The notes under the pieces: model-generated
Told to the model about the DNA's origin: nothing
The model's input: only the letters and a program-made list of their open reading frames with translations
Databases searched by the model: none
Position numbers and translations under genes: made by a program
Shown: positions 34,119 to 41,895 of the stretch, one piece after another
Position numbering within the stretch: position 1 is the stretch's first letter
Layout: the number at the start of each line of letters is the position of its first letter
NCBI GenBank assembly: GCA_964638035.1
Contig: CAZWXD010000009.1
Location: 1-64,000, forward strand
Direction: 5' to 3'
DNA from: JAGGAG01 sp964638035
Lineage (GTDB): Bacteria; Gemmatimonadota; Gemmatimonadetes; Gemmatimonadales; GWC2-71-9
DNA: 64,000 nt

Positions 34119-35705
34119 ATGACGCACGACCGGATCCTCATCCTCGACTTCGGCTCCCAGGTCACGCAGCTCATCGCCCGCCGGGTGCGCGAGGCGCACG
34201 TGTACTGCGAGATCCACCCCAACGATGTCCCCGACCAGTTCATCCGGGACTTCGCCCCGAAGGGGATCATCCTCTCGGGGAGCCATGCCAGCACGTACGA
34301 GGACCACCAGCTCCGGGCCCCGCAGGCGGTGTGGGACCTGGGCGTTCCGGTGCTGGGCATCTGCTACGGGATGTTCACCATGGCGGTGCAGCAGGGCGGG
34401 GAGGTCGAGGGGAGCGCGCATCGCGAGTTCGGTTACGCCGAGGTGCGGGCACACGGGCACACCCGGCTCCTGGAGGGGATCGAGGACTTCAGCACCGCTG
34501 CGGGGCACGGCATGCTGAAGGTCTGGATGAGCCATGGGGACAAGGTCACGGCGCTGCCGCCCGGGTTCACCCTGATGGCGAGCACGCCGAGCTGCCCGAT
34601 TGCCGGGATGGCTGACGAGCGCCGCGGGTATTACGGCGTACAGTTTCACCCCGAGGTCACCCACACGGTGCAGGGGCGGGCGCTGCTCAACCGCTTCGTG
34701 CTCGATATTGCCGGGGCCAGGCCCGACTGGGTGATGGGCAACTACATCGACGAGGCGGTGCAGCGGATCCGGCAGCAGGTGGGCAGCGACGAGGTGCTGC
34801 TCGGGCTCTCGGGGGGCGTGGACTCGAGCGTGGCGGCGGCACTGATCCACCGCGCCATTGGCGACCAGCTCACCTGCGTCTTCGTGGACCATGGCCTCCT
34901 CCGGCTCGACGAGGCGGCGCTGGTGATGGACATGTTCGCGGGGCGGCTGCACGCCAGGGTCATCGCGGTGGATGCGAGCGGGCAGTTCCTCGCCGCCCTG
35001 GCGGGTGTCACCGACCCGGAGGCCAAGCGCAAGATCATCGGGCGGGAGTTCGTGGAGACCTTCCAGCGCGAGGCGAAGAAGCTCACCAACGTGACGTGGC
35101 TGGCGCAGGGCACCATCTATCCCGACGTGGTGGAGTCGGGCGGCGCCCGGACGAAGAAGGCCACGACGATCAAGAGCCACCACAACGTGGGCGGCCTCCC
35201 CGAAACGCTGGGCCTCAAGTTGCTCGAGCCGCTCCGGGAACTCTTCAAGGATGAGGTCCGCGAGCTGGGCATCGCCCTGGGCCTCCCGCGCGACATGGTG
35301 TATCGCCACCCGTTCCCCGGTCCGGGCCTCGGCGTGCGCATCCTGGGCGAGGTGAAGCGGGAGTACGCTGACCTCCTCCGGCGGGCGGACGCCATCTTCA
35401 TCGAGGAACTGCGGAACACGGCCGACGAGGCTTCCGGGAAGAGCTGGTACGACCTCACCAGCCAGGCGTTTGCGGTGTTCCTGCCGGTGAAGAGCGTGGG
35501 GGTCATGGGCGACGGCCGGACCTACGACTACGTGGTGGCGCTCCGCGCGGTCGAGACCAGCGACTTCATGACGGCCGACTGGTCGCCGCTCCCGGTGCCG
35601 CTGCTGAAGCGGGTGTCCAGCCGCATCATCAACGAGGTGCGGGGGATCAACCGGGTGACGTACGATATCTCGTCCAAGCCGCCTGCGACCATCGAGTGGG
35701 AGTGA
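34119..35705 (+). CDS. guaA: GMP synthase (glutamine-hydrolysing)
   Basis: 528 residues. N-terminal class I glutamine amidotransferase with the nucleophilic cysteine in GICYGMF and His/Glu in FHPEVTHT. The ATP pyrophosphatase domain has the PP-loop LSGGVDSSVAAALI, and the C-terminal dimerisation domain has HPFPGPGLGVRILGE and the ending KPPATIEWE. Converts XMP to GMP. It completes the purine theme of the window, whose other genes lie at 45578-60736 on the minus strand. Confidence 0.97.
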   Translation: MTHDRILILDFGSQVTQLIARRVREAHVYCEIHPNDVPDQFIRDFAPKGIILSGSHASTYEDHQLRAPQAVWDLGVPVLGICYGMFTMAVQQGGEVEGSAHREFGYAEVRAHGHTRLLEGIEDFSTAAGHGMLKVWMSHGDKVTALPPGFTLMASTPSCPIAGMADERRGYYGVQFHPEVTHTVQGRALLNRFVLDIAGARPDWVMGNYIDEAVQRIRQQVGSDEVLLGLSGGVDSSVAAALIHRAIGDQLTCVFVDHGLLRLDEAALVMDMFAGRLHARVIAVDASGQFLAALAGVTDPEAKRKIIGREFVETFQREAKKLTNVTWLAQGTIYPDVVESGGARTKKATTIKSHHNVGGLPETLGLKLLEPLRELFKDEVRELGIALGLPRDMVYRHPFPGPGLGVRILGEVKREYADLLRRADAIFIEELRNTADEASGKSWYDLTSQAFAVFLPVKSVGVMGDGRTYDYVVALRAVETSDFMTADWSPLPVPLLKRVSSRIINEVRGINRVTYDISSKPPATIEWE

Positions 35706-35874
35706 CCTGGCGCGGTGCAGTGCCGTTCATCCGGCACCCTTCACCAGCTCCCGGTGCGATGGTGATGATCGTGCGAGCGCCATCGGCTGCGGCAAGGATG
35801 GCTTGCTGCATCGGGCCGGATGTGCAGTCCAAGGCTGCATGCGCCCAGGTGACCATCAAGCGTGAGGCACCTTC

Positions 35875-36276
35875 ATGGTAACAGCGATGAACCTCCTGCA
35901 CGCTGCCGAGCGACTGCAGGAACGGTGGTCACCGGCCGTCGTCGGGCGCGTGAACGACCAGCACGTCAAGGTGGCCCGCCTCCTGGGCGAGTTCACCTGG
36001 CACAGCCATGCTGACGAGGACGAGCTCTTCCTCGTGCTGAAGGGACGCTTGCGCATCCAGTTCGAGGACGGCGAGACCGTGCTCGGTCCGGGCGACTTCT
36101 GCGTGGTGCCGCGCGGGGTCAGGCACAAGCCCGTGGCCGAGGAGGAGTGCTGGATTGCGCTGGTGGAGCCCATCACCACGCTGCACACGGGTGACGTGCA
36201 TGTCGAGGGACTGACGCGCTCCATTGACGACCAGGTGGCTCGGGGCGAGGCGGCTCGAAAGGCTGCCACGGCATGA
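35875..36276 (+). CDS. Cupin-domain protein
   Basis: 133 residues. A single small beta-barrel with the two cupin motifs: HSHADEDELFLVLKGRLRIQFEDG (His/His/Glu metal ligands) and PGDFCVVPRGVRHKPVAEE (third His). Likely a metal-binding barrel of the mannose-6-phosphate-isomerase-like group; substrate unknown. It follows guaA by 169 bp that show only a weak hairpin (35720-35737). Its stop overlaps the next gene by 4 nt, so it is the first gene of a three-gene set. Confidence 0.85.
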   Translation: MVTAMNLLHAAERLQERWSPAVVGRVNDQHVKVARLLGEFTWHSHADEDELFLVLKGRLRIQFEDGETVLGPGDFCVVPRGVRHKPVAEEECWIALVEPITTLHTGDVHVEGLTRSIDDQVARGEAARKAATA

Positions 36277-36671
36277 GCGTGGCCTGGAGGGCCGTCATCG
36301 GCTGGCTCGCGCTCTTCGTCGTGATGTTCGCGAACGGGTTTGCGAGGGTGCTGCTGCTCCAGCCCCGGCTGGGCGAGGACCGGGCACGCCAGGTGGCCAG
36401 CGTAACCGGCCTGGTGCTGGCGTTGCTGGTGAGCTGGGTGTTCGTTCGGATGTCGGACCGGGCAACCCTGGCAGACCTGCGCTGGGTGGGCCTCGCGTGG
36501 CTCGGTGCGACACTCGCCTTCGAGTTTCTCTTCGGGCACTATGTGTCAGGCCAGCCCTGGGAGGCCCTGCTCGCGGACTACAACATCATGCGCGGGCGGC
36601 TCTGGCTGCTGGTGCTGGTTGGCGTGGCGGCAGGGCCCTGGCTTGCCGGCGTGCTGCAGGGTCGTTCATGA
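36273..36671 (+). CDS. Small integral membrane protein of unknown function
   Basis: Not recognised. 132 residues with four hydrophobic segments (about 8-26, 45-58, 70-85 and 108-126). Charged loops include LLQPRLGEDRARQVAS and ADYNIMRGRL. ATG 36273 overlaps the cupin stop (ATGA), and the next gene begins 3 bp after its stop, so the three are probably co-translated. Confidence 0.75.
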   Translation: MSVAWRAVIGWLALFVVMFANGFARVLLLQPRLGEDRARQVASVTGLVLALLVSWVFVRMSDRATLADLRWVGLAWLGATLAFEFLFGHYVSGQPWEALLADYNIMRGRLWLLVLVGVAAGPWLAGVLQGRS

Positions 36672-36674
36672 GGC

Positions 36675-37205
36675 ATGACGGGACCCTGCGTGCGCCCGGC
36701 AGCTAGCGCGCGCCTGGCGCTGTCGGCGGGGCTGGGCCTCTACGGCTGGTACCTCGCGCGCCGGCCGGGTCATTTCGGCTTCCTCGACAACATCGACGTC
36801 GCCATTCACGAGACGGGGCACATGGTCTTCGCCCCGCTTGGCGAGACGATGAACGTCCTTGGCGGCACGCTGTTCCAGCTGCTGGTGCCGCTGGCCTTCG
36901 TGGGCTACTTCCTTGGCCGGCGCGACTGGCATGCCGCCACGGTCCCCCTGTGGTGGGCGGGACAGAACCTCTTCAACATCGCGCGCTACATCGCGGACGC
37001 CCGGGCCCAGGAGCTGCCGCTCGTGGGCGGAGGCGAGCACGACTGGCTCTGGCTGCTGGACGAGTGGAGCGTCCTGGAGCACGACCTGGCCATTGCCGGG
37101 TACGTGCATGCGGCGGGGGTGTGGGTGGTGCTGCTGTCGGCGATGGCGGGGATGTGGCTGGCCACGCGGCTGCGGCGCGCTGATGGGTCCGGCGACACCG
37201 GGTGA
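36675..37205 (+). CDS. Integral membrane protein with HETGH metalloprotease-like motif
   Basis: Not assigned to a named family. 176 residues with several membrane segments. HETGH (H45 to H49, in IDVAIHETGHMVF) at the edge of a hydrophobic helix has the form HExxH plus a following Gly-His, as in M50-type intramembrane metalloproteases. A GGEHDW loop near 118 could provide a third ligand. PDZ domains and the LDG motif of RseP are missing and the protein is short, so it may be an inactive or minimal member. It is the last gene of the cupin set. Confidence 0.75.
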   Translation: MTGPCVRPAASARLALSAGLGLYGWYLARRPGHFGFLDNIDVAIHETGHMVFAPLGETMNVLGGTLFQLLVPLAFVGYFLGRRDWHAATVPLWWAGQNLFNIARYIADARAQELPLVGGGEHDWLWLLDEWSVLEHDLAIAGYVHAAGVWVVLLSAMAGMWLATRLRRADGSGDTG

Positions 37206-37280
37206 GCGCTTCCCCGCGGCGCAGGTTGCACGCCTCCGCACCCTGTGCGACCATTTGAGGTCCCCCACCGGAGCGTCGCC

Positions 37281-38933
37281 GTGAACCGTGCTACCTGGAT
37301 CGTGGCCGCAGCACTCGCGAGCGCTGGGCACCATGCCGCCTTTGCCCAGCAGGCAAAACCCAACATCATCCTCCTCGTATCCGATGACACGGGCTGGGGA
37401 GACCTCGAGCCGTACGGCGGTGGCGTGGGGCGGGGCATGCCTACGCCCAACATCGAGCGGCTGGCTCGCGAAGGCATGACGTTCTTCTCGTTCTATGCCC
37501 AGCCGAGTTGCACTCCGGGTCGTGCCGCCATCGTGACGGGGCGAATCCCCAATCGCAGTGGCATGACCACCGTCGCGTTCCAGGGCCAGGGTGGCGGCCT
37601 GCCCGCTGCCGAGTGGACGCTTGCGTCGATGCTCAAGACGGAGGGTTATTCCACATTCTATACCGGGAAATGGCATCTCGGCGAGGCTGATTACGCACTC
37701 CCGATCGCACAAGGGTACGATGAGATGCGGTATGTCGGCCTCTATCACCTCAATGCGTATACCTATGCCGACCCGACATGGTTTCCCGACATGGATCCGG
37801 AGCTTCGGGCCATGTTCAAGCGGGTCACGCGGGGGTCGCTCTCCGGCAAGGCGGGAGGAAAGGCAGTCGAGGATTTCTCGATCAACGGCCAGTACGTCGA
37901 CCAACCGGACGAAGCGACCGCCGAGTACCCGAACGGGGTGGTCGGCATTCCCTACTTCGACGAGTACGTCACCCGAGGGTCAATCGCATTGCTGGAGCAG
38001 GCTGCAAGGACGGGCAAGCCTTTCTTCCTGCACGTGAACTTCATGAAGGTGCACCAGCCGAACATGCCGCACCCGAAGTATCAGCACAAGTCGATGTCGA
38101 AGTCCAGGTATGCCGATGCCATTGTGGAGCTCGATGCCCACATCGGCGAGATCATGGACAGGGTTCGTGCCCTCGGGCTCGACAAGAACACGCTCGTGTT
38201 CTACACCACGGACAACGGTGCATGGCAGGACGTGTACCCGGATGCTGGCTACACGCCATTCCGCGGCACGAAGGGTACGGTGCGCGAGGGCGGGAACAGG
38301 GTTCCCGCGATTGCATGGATGCCCGGGCGAATCAAGCCGGATGCCCGGAACCACGACGTGCTCGGAGGCCTCGACCTGATGGCCACCTTTGCCTCCCTGG
38401 CTGGCGTCAAGCTTCCGGAGAATGACAGGGAGGGGAAGCCTATTGTCTTCGACAGCTATGACATGTCGCCGGTGCTCTTCGGGACCGGCAAGTCAGAGCG
38501 GAAGGCGTGGTTCTACTTCACGGAGAACGAACTCACCCCGGGTGCGGTGCGGGTTGGCCATACCAAGGCGGTGTTCAACCTGCGGGGTGACAACGGGCAG
38601 GGGACCGGGGGGCTTGCCGTTGACGCCAACCTCGGATGGAAGGGCCCGGAGAAGTACGCGGCGACAGTACCGCAGATTTTTGACCTGTGGCAGGATCCGC
38701 AGGAGCGGTACGATATTTTCATGAACAACTTTACCGAACGGACCTGGGCCCTCGTCACCTTCAATGCCGCGGTGCAGGACCTCATGAAGACCTATGTCAA
38801 GTACCCGCCGCGCAGGATCCAGAGCGAGGTTTACAGCGGACCGATCACGCTCACACAGTACCAGCGCCTGCAGTTTGTCCGGGATGCGCTCGCCAGGGAC
38901 GGCGTGAGCATTCCCCTGCCAACCGGGAACTGA
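37281..38933 (+). CDS. Secreted type I sulfatase (arylsulfatase-like)
   Basis: 550 residues. Signal peptide MNRATWIVAAALASAGHHAA ending near FAQ. Seen: NIILLVSDDTGWGDLEPYGG (two Asp metal ligands, about 35-36), and SCTPGRAAIVTGR, the CxPxR site whose cysteine (about 77) is converted to formylglycine. FYTGKWHLGE, MKVHQPNMPHPKY and VFYTTDNGAW carry further active-site residues. Hydrolyses sulfate esters outside the cytoplasm; substrate unknown. The coding sequence is visibly less GC-rich than its neighbours (for example 37620-37780), suggesting later acquisition. No formylglycine-generating enzyme gene is adjacent. GTG 37281 is the start placing the signal peptide at the N-terminus. Confidence 0.9.
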   Translation: MNRATWIVAAALASAGHHAAFAQQAKPNIILLVSDDTGWGDLEPYGGGVGRGMPTPNIERLAREGMTFFSFYAQPSCTPGRAAIVTGRIPNRSGMTTVAFQGQGGGLPAAEWTLASMLKTEGYSTFYTGKWHLGEADYALPIAQGYDEMRYVGLYHLNAYTYADPTWFPDMDPELRAMFKRVTRGSLSGKAGGKAVEDFSINGQYVDQPDEATAEYPNGVVGIPYFDEYVTRGSIALLEQAARTGKPFFLHVNFMKVHQPNMPHPKYQHKSMSKSRYADAIVELDAHIGEIMDRVRALGLDKNTLVFYTTDNGAWQDVYPDAGYTPFRGTKGTVREGGNRVPAIAWMPGRIKPDARNHDVLGGLDLMATFASLAGVKLPENDREGKPIVFDSYDMSPVLFGTGKSERKAWFYFTENELTPGAVRVGHTKAVFNLRGDNGQGTGGLAVDANLGWKGPEKYAATVPQIFDLWQDPQERYDIFMNNFTERTWALVTFNAAVQDLMKTYVKYPPRRIQSEVYSGPITLTQYQRLQFVRDALARDGVSIPLPTGN

Positions 38934-38940
38934 GTACCGG

Positions 38941-38965
38941 GCGCGCCTGGCGTGGCAGGGCGCGC
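38941..38965. terminator. Candidate bidirectional terminator between convergent genes
   Basis: GCGCGCCTG (38941-38949) / CAGGGCGCGC (38956-38965), one bulged base, in the 104-bp gap between the sulfatase (plus) and the membrane protein at 39038 (minus). No T run. Confidence 0.35.
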
Positions 38966-39037
38966 ACGTGCATGGGGCGACTCCTCGGGGCCGCCCCATA
39001 GCGTGTCATGCCGGACCCGTGGCTCGTCCGGCGCACT

Positions 39038-39475
39038 TTACAGTTCGTCCGTGTCCTGCTGCCCCGTGACCCGCCGCTTGACGGCCGACCACGACAGGCC
39101 GATGCCAAGGATGAGCGCCACCACGACCAGCGTCAGGTGCGCGAAGGCGCCCGTCGAGTGTGGGGTGAAGATGCTGAGCCAGCTCAGGAGCCAGAAGAAC
39201 GCGGCGAAGCCGGCGAGGATGAAGAAGGCGCCTGCCACGCCCAGGGAGCGCTGCGATGCATGGGCGAAGAACCACCAGCACGCGGCCAGGGCGATCCCGG
39301 CCAGCACCTTGAGTGGGTTCAGGGTCGAGAGCGCCGAGGTCGGGGCATCGAGCATCGGCGCGATGGTCCAGTGGTACCAGGAGAACCCGGTCGGGTTGAA
39401 GGTGAGGTAGACCAGCGCCAGCGCGGCCAGGCAGCGCAGCAGGATCCCGACCCAGGTGAGTTCCTTCGTCTCCAT
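39038..39475 (-). CDS. DUF6524-like four-TM membrane protein
   Basis: 145 residues with four hydrophobic helices. The N-terminus METKELTWVGILLRCLAALALVY followed by LTFNPTGFSWYHW resembles the DUF6524 family; assignment is from memory of that pattern. Function unknown. Its start codon overlaps the stop of the PtsN-like gene upstream (shared base at 39475), so the two are coupled. Confidence 0.75.
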   Translation of the reverse strand: METKELTWVGILLRCLAALALVYLTFNPTGFSWYHWTIAPMLDAPTSALSTLNPLKVLAGIALAACWWFFAHASQRSLGVAGAFFILAGFAAFFWLLSWLSIFTPHSTGAFAHLTLVVVALILGIGLSWSAVKRRVTGQQDTDEL

Positions 39476-39927
39476 CAGACGCCCTTGCTCTCGACCAGTG
39501 CGAAGAAGTCCGCCGGGGCCTTGAGGGCCGCGAGGCGGTCGGTGATGTCGGCATCCTTCCCGAACTGCGCGATGCGCCCCAGCACCGGGAGGTACTGGTT
39601 CGACATCTCGACGGGCGGGGCCACGATCAGGAAGAAATAGCGTGCCGGCCGGCCATCGATGGACTGCCACTCCACGCCGTCGGGGTGGCGGCCAAAGGCC
39701 ACGCGGAGGCGGCTCGCCACGAGCGAGCGGCAATGGGGGATGGCAATGCCCCGGCCGACACCAGTGGAGCCAAGGTTCTCGCGCCGGAGCAGGATGCGCA
39801 GGAGCGTCGAGGCGGACCGCTCATCCTGGTGCAGCAGGCGCACGAGCTCCTCGAGCACAGCCTCCCTGGTCCCGCCCGTGAGCTGGAGGGAAACGGCATC
39901 GTCGGGGATGAAGTCGCGAAGGCGCAT
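39475..39927 (-). CDS. PTS IIA-type protein, nitrogen-regulatory (PtsN-like)
   Basis: 150 residues, one EIIA domain of the Fru/Ntr type. The phospho-acceptor histidine is in GRGIAIPHCRS (about 64-66). Such proteins take phosphate from NPr/HPr and regulate potassium transport, nitrogen or stress responses. No PTS permease, HPr or EI gene is nearby, favouring a regulatory role. Start MRLRDFIPDDAV (codon 39925-39927). Divergent from dus across 64 bp. Confidence 0.85.
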   Translation of the reverse strand: MRLRDFIPDDAVSLQLTGGTREAVLEELVRLLHQDERSASTLLRILLRRENLGSTGVGRGIAIPHCRSLVASRLRVAFGRHPDGVEWQSIDGRPARYFFLIVAPPVEMSNQYLPVLGRIAQFGKDADITDRLAALKAPADFFALVESKGV

Positions 39928-39956
39928 GGTTGGGGAGCCAAGGTAACGCCCGTCCG

Positions 39957-39985
39957 TTGCCGGGGTCAACGTCCGCATCTATTTT
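39957..39985 (+). promoter_or_regulatory. Candidate promoter for a leaderless dus transcript
   Basis: TTGCCG (39957-39962), 17-bp spacer, TATTTT (39980-39985). The dus ATG is at 39992, about where transcription would begin, so the mRNA may lack a 5' leader. No SD precedes the ATG. Confidence 0.5.
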
Positions 39986-39991
39986 TGCCGC

Positions 39992-40975
39992 ATGCGGTTG
40001 CCCTATCCGTCGGCCCATCCCTTCGCCCTCCTGCTGGCCCCGATGGCGGGCGTGTCGGAGGCGCCCTTCCGGCAGGTGTGCCGTGCGCTGGGCGCCGACG
40101 TGGTGCTCTCCGAGTTCCTGTCATCCGAAGCCATCCGCCGGCGCATCCGCGCCACCCTCGAGGGAGCTGACTTCGAGGAGGTCGAGCGGCCCATCGGCAT
40201 CCAGATCTACGGTGCCGATCCCACGGCCATGGCCGAGGCGGCCGCACTCGTCACGACGCACTACCAGCCCGAGTTCATCGACATCAACTTCGGCTGCCCA
40301 GTGAAGAAGGTGGTCCAGCGCAATGGCGGCTCGGGCTGCCTCCGCGACCTCGACCTGGTCACGCGGATCATCCGTGCCGTCATCGGCGCCACGCACCTGC
40401 CGGTCACCGTGAAGACGCGGAGCGGCTGGAACGAGGAGAGCCGTGACGCCGTGGGTATTGCGCTGCGAATGCAGGATGCCGGCGCCCGCGCCTTCACGCT
40501 GCACGCGCGCACCCGCACCCAGATGTTCGGCGGCAAGGCCAGCTGGGACGAGATTGCGCGGGTGGTCGAGGCGCTCGACATCCCGGTGATCGGGAACGGC
40601 GACGTGACCAATGCCCAGGACGTGGTGGCGATGAAGCGGCACACGAACTGTGCGGGCATCATGATCGGGCGCGGCGCCTTCGGGAACCCGTGGATCTTCC
40701 GGGATGCCCAGGCCCTGCTGGCCGGGGAGGCCCCTCCCGCGGCGCCGGACGCCCCGGAGCGCTTCCGCGTGGCGCTGGAGCACGCCCGCCTGGCGATCCG
40801 GCTGCAGGGCGACAGCCGCAGGACGGTGATAGAATTCCGGAAGCACCTCGGCTGGTACACCCGGGGCCTGCACAGTGCCAGCGACCTGCGCCAGCGGCTC
40901 TTCCAGGTGGAGTCCATCAGGGAGGCAGAGGCCATCTTCCTCGACTATCTCGAGCCTGTCGTCCGCGTGGCATGA
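39992..40975 (+). CDS. dus: tRNA-dihydrouridine synthase
   Basis: 327 residues, FMN-dependent TIM barrel plus helical tRNA-binding domain; reduces uridine in the tRNA D-loop. Seen: LLAPMAGVSEAPFRQVCR, FIDINFGCPVKKVVQRNGGSG (catalytic Cys in the GCP motif region), VTVKTRSGWNEES, FTLHARTRTQMFGGKASW and VIGNGDVTNAQD, with GIMIGRGAFGNPWIF. Closest in form to DusB. The gene ends in a 4-nt overlap with corA. Confidence 0.93.
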   Translation: MRLPYPSAHPFALLLAPMAGVSEAPFRQVCRALGADVVLSEFLSSEAIRRRIRATLEGADFEEVERPIGIQIYGADPTAMAEAAALVTTHYQPEFIDINFGCPVKKVVQRNGGSGCLRDLDLVTRIIRAVIGATHLPVTVKTRSGWNEESRDAVGIALRMQDAGARAFTLHARTRTQMFGGKASWDEIARVVEALDIPVIGNGDVTNAQDVVAMKRHTNCAGIMIGRGAFGNPWIFRDAQALLAGEAPPAAPDAPERFRVALEHARLAIRLQGDSRRTVIEFRKHLGWYTRGLHSASDLRQRLFQVESIREAEAIFLDYLEPVVRVA

Positions 40976-41895
40976 TCGAGACGATCCTCGACGGTACCCG
41001 TGGCATCACCTGGGTCGACGTCGTTGATCCGTCGCCGGCAGAACTCAGCGGGGTCGCGAGGCGCTTCGGCCTTCACGCCACCTCGGTGCGGGACTGCCTC
41101 GACCCCGAGCACCTCCCCAAGTTCGAGCGGTTCCCCAAGCATGTCTTCGTGCTCATCCGCGTCTTCGACGTGGACTCGACCCCGGATTGTGCCACGATCC
41201 AGGAGATGACCCGCAAGGTAGCCATGTTTGCCGGGGCGGACTTCCTGGTGACGATCCACCGGAAGCCGCTCCCCTTCCTGTCCGCCCTGATGGAGGCGTG
41301 GCCGGCGGCGCTGCAGGCGAACGGGGGCCTTGAGAAGCCGGTGCAGAACCTGGTGCTCGACATCGCCGACCGGGGGCTCGACACCTACGAGGCCCCGATG
41401 GAGCGTATCGAGGAGGGCCTCGATGCGATCGAGGCAGCGCTCTTCGAGGGCACCCACGACACCGACGACCTGCTCTCGCTCTATGTGCTCCGTCGCCGGG
41501 CCACGCTGGTCAAGCGGATGCTCTGGCGCAGCCTCGAGACCATCAAGCAGCTCTCGCCCCCCGGCGAAGGCCCCAGCCCGCACTACCAGGACGTGCGGGA
41601 GACCATCGAGGCGCTCCACTTCTACGCCGACGAGCTGCTCGAGTCGGTCACGAACCTCACGAACCTGCAGCTCGCCCTCGCGTCCCAGAAGACCAACCTG
41701 GTGATGCGGATCCTCACCGTCTTCTCGGCCTTCTTCCTGCCGCTCACGTTCATCGTGGGGGTGTACGGCATGAACTTCGAGTTCATGCCGGAGCTGAACA
41801 CCCGCTGGGGCTACCCGATCGTCCTTGGCTTCATGGGGCTCGTGACCCTGGCGATCTTCGCGTGGTTCCGCCGGAAGGGCTGGCTCAAGACGTGA
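40972..41895 (+). CDS. corA: CorA-family magnesium/divalent cation transporter
   Basis: 307 residues. Large cytoplasmic N-terminal domain, long stalk helix (about 190-245) and two C-terminal membrane helices. The GMN selectivity motif is in FIVGVYGMNFEFMPE between them, and the C-terminus is basic (RRKGWLKT). Forms a pentameric channel for Mg2+ (or Co/Ni/Zn in the ZntB branch). ATG 40972 overlaps dus; the end overlaps the GGDEF gene (GTGA). Confidence 0.92.
   Translation: MIETILDGTRGITWVDVVDPSPAELSGVARRFGLHATSVRDCLDPEHLPKFERFPKHVFVLIRVFDVDSTPDCATIQEMTRKVAMFAGADFLVTIHRKPLPFLSALMEAWPAALQANGGLEKPVQNLVLDIADRGLDTYEAPMERIEEGLDAIEAALFEGTHDTDDLLSLYVLRRRATLVKRMLWRSLETIKQLSPPGEGPSPHYQDVRETIEALHFYADELLESVTNLTNLQLALASQKTNLVMRILTVFSAFFLPLTFIVGVYGMNFEFMPELNTRWGYPIVLGFMGLVTLAIFAWFRRKGWLKT

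Noticed and set aside
35706..35874. tRNA or small RNA gene between guaA and the cupin gene
   Set aside because: Only weak local hairpins (35720-35737 and a CGATGG/CCATCG pairing); no cloverleaf or T-loop sequence.
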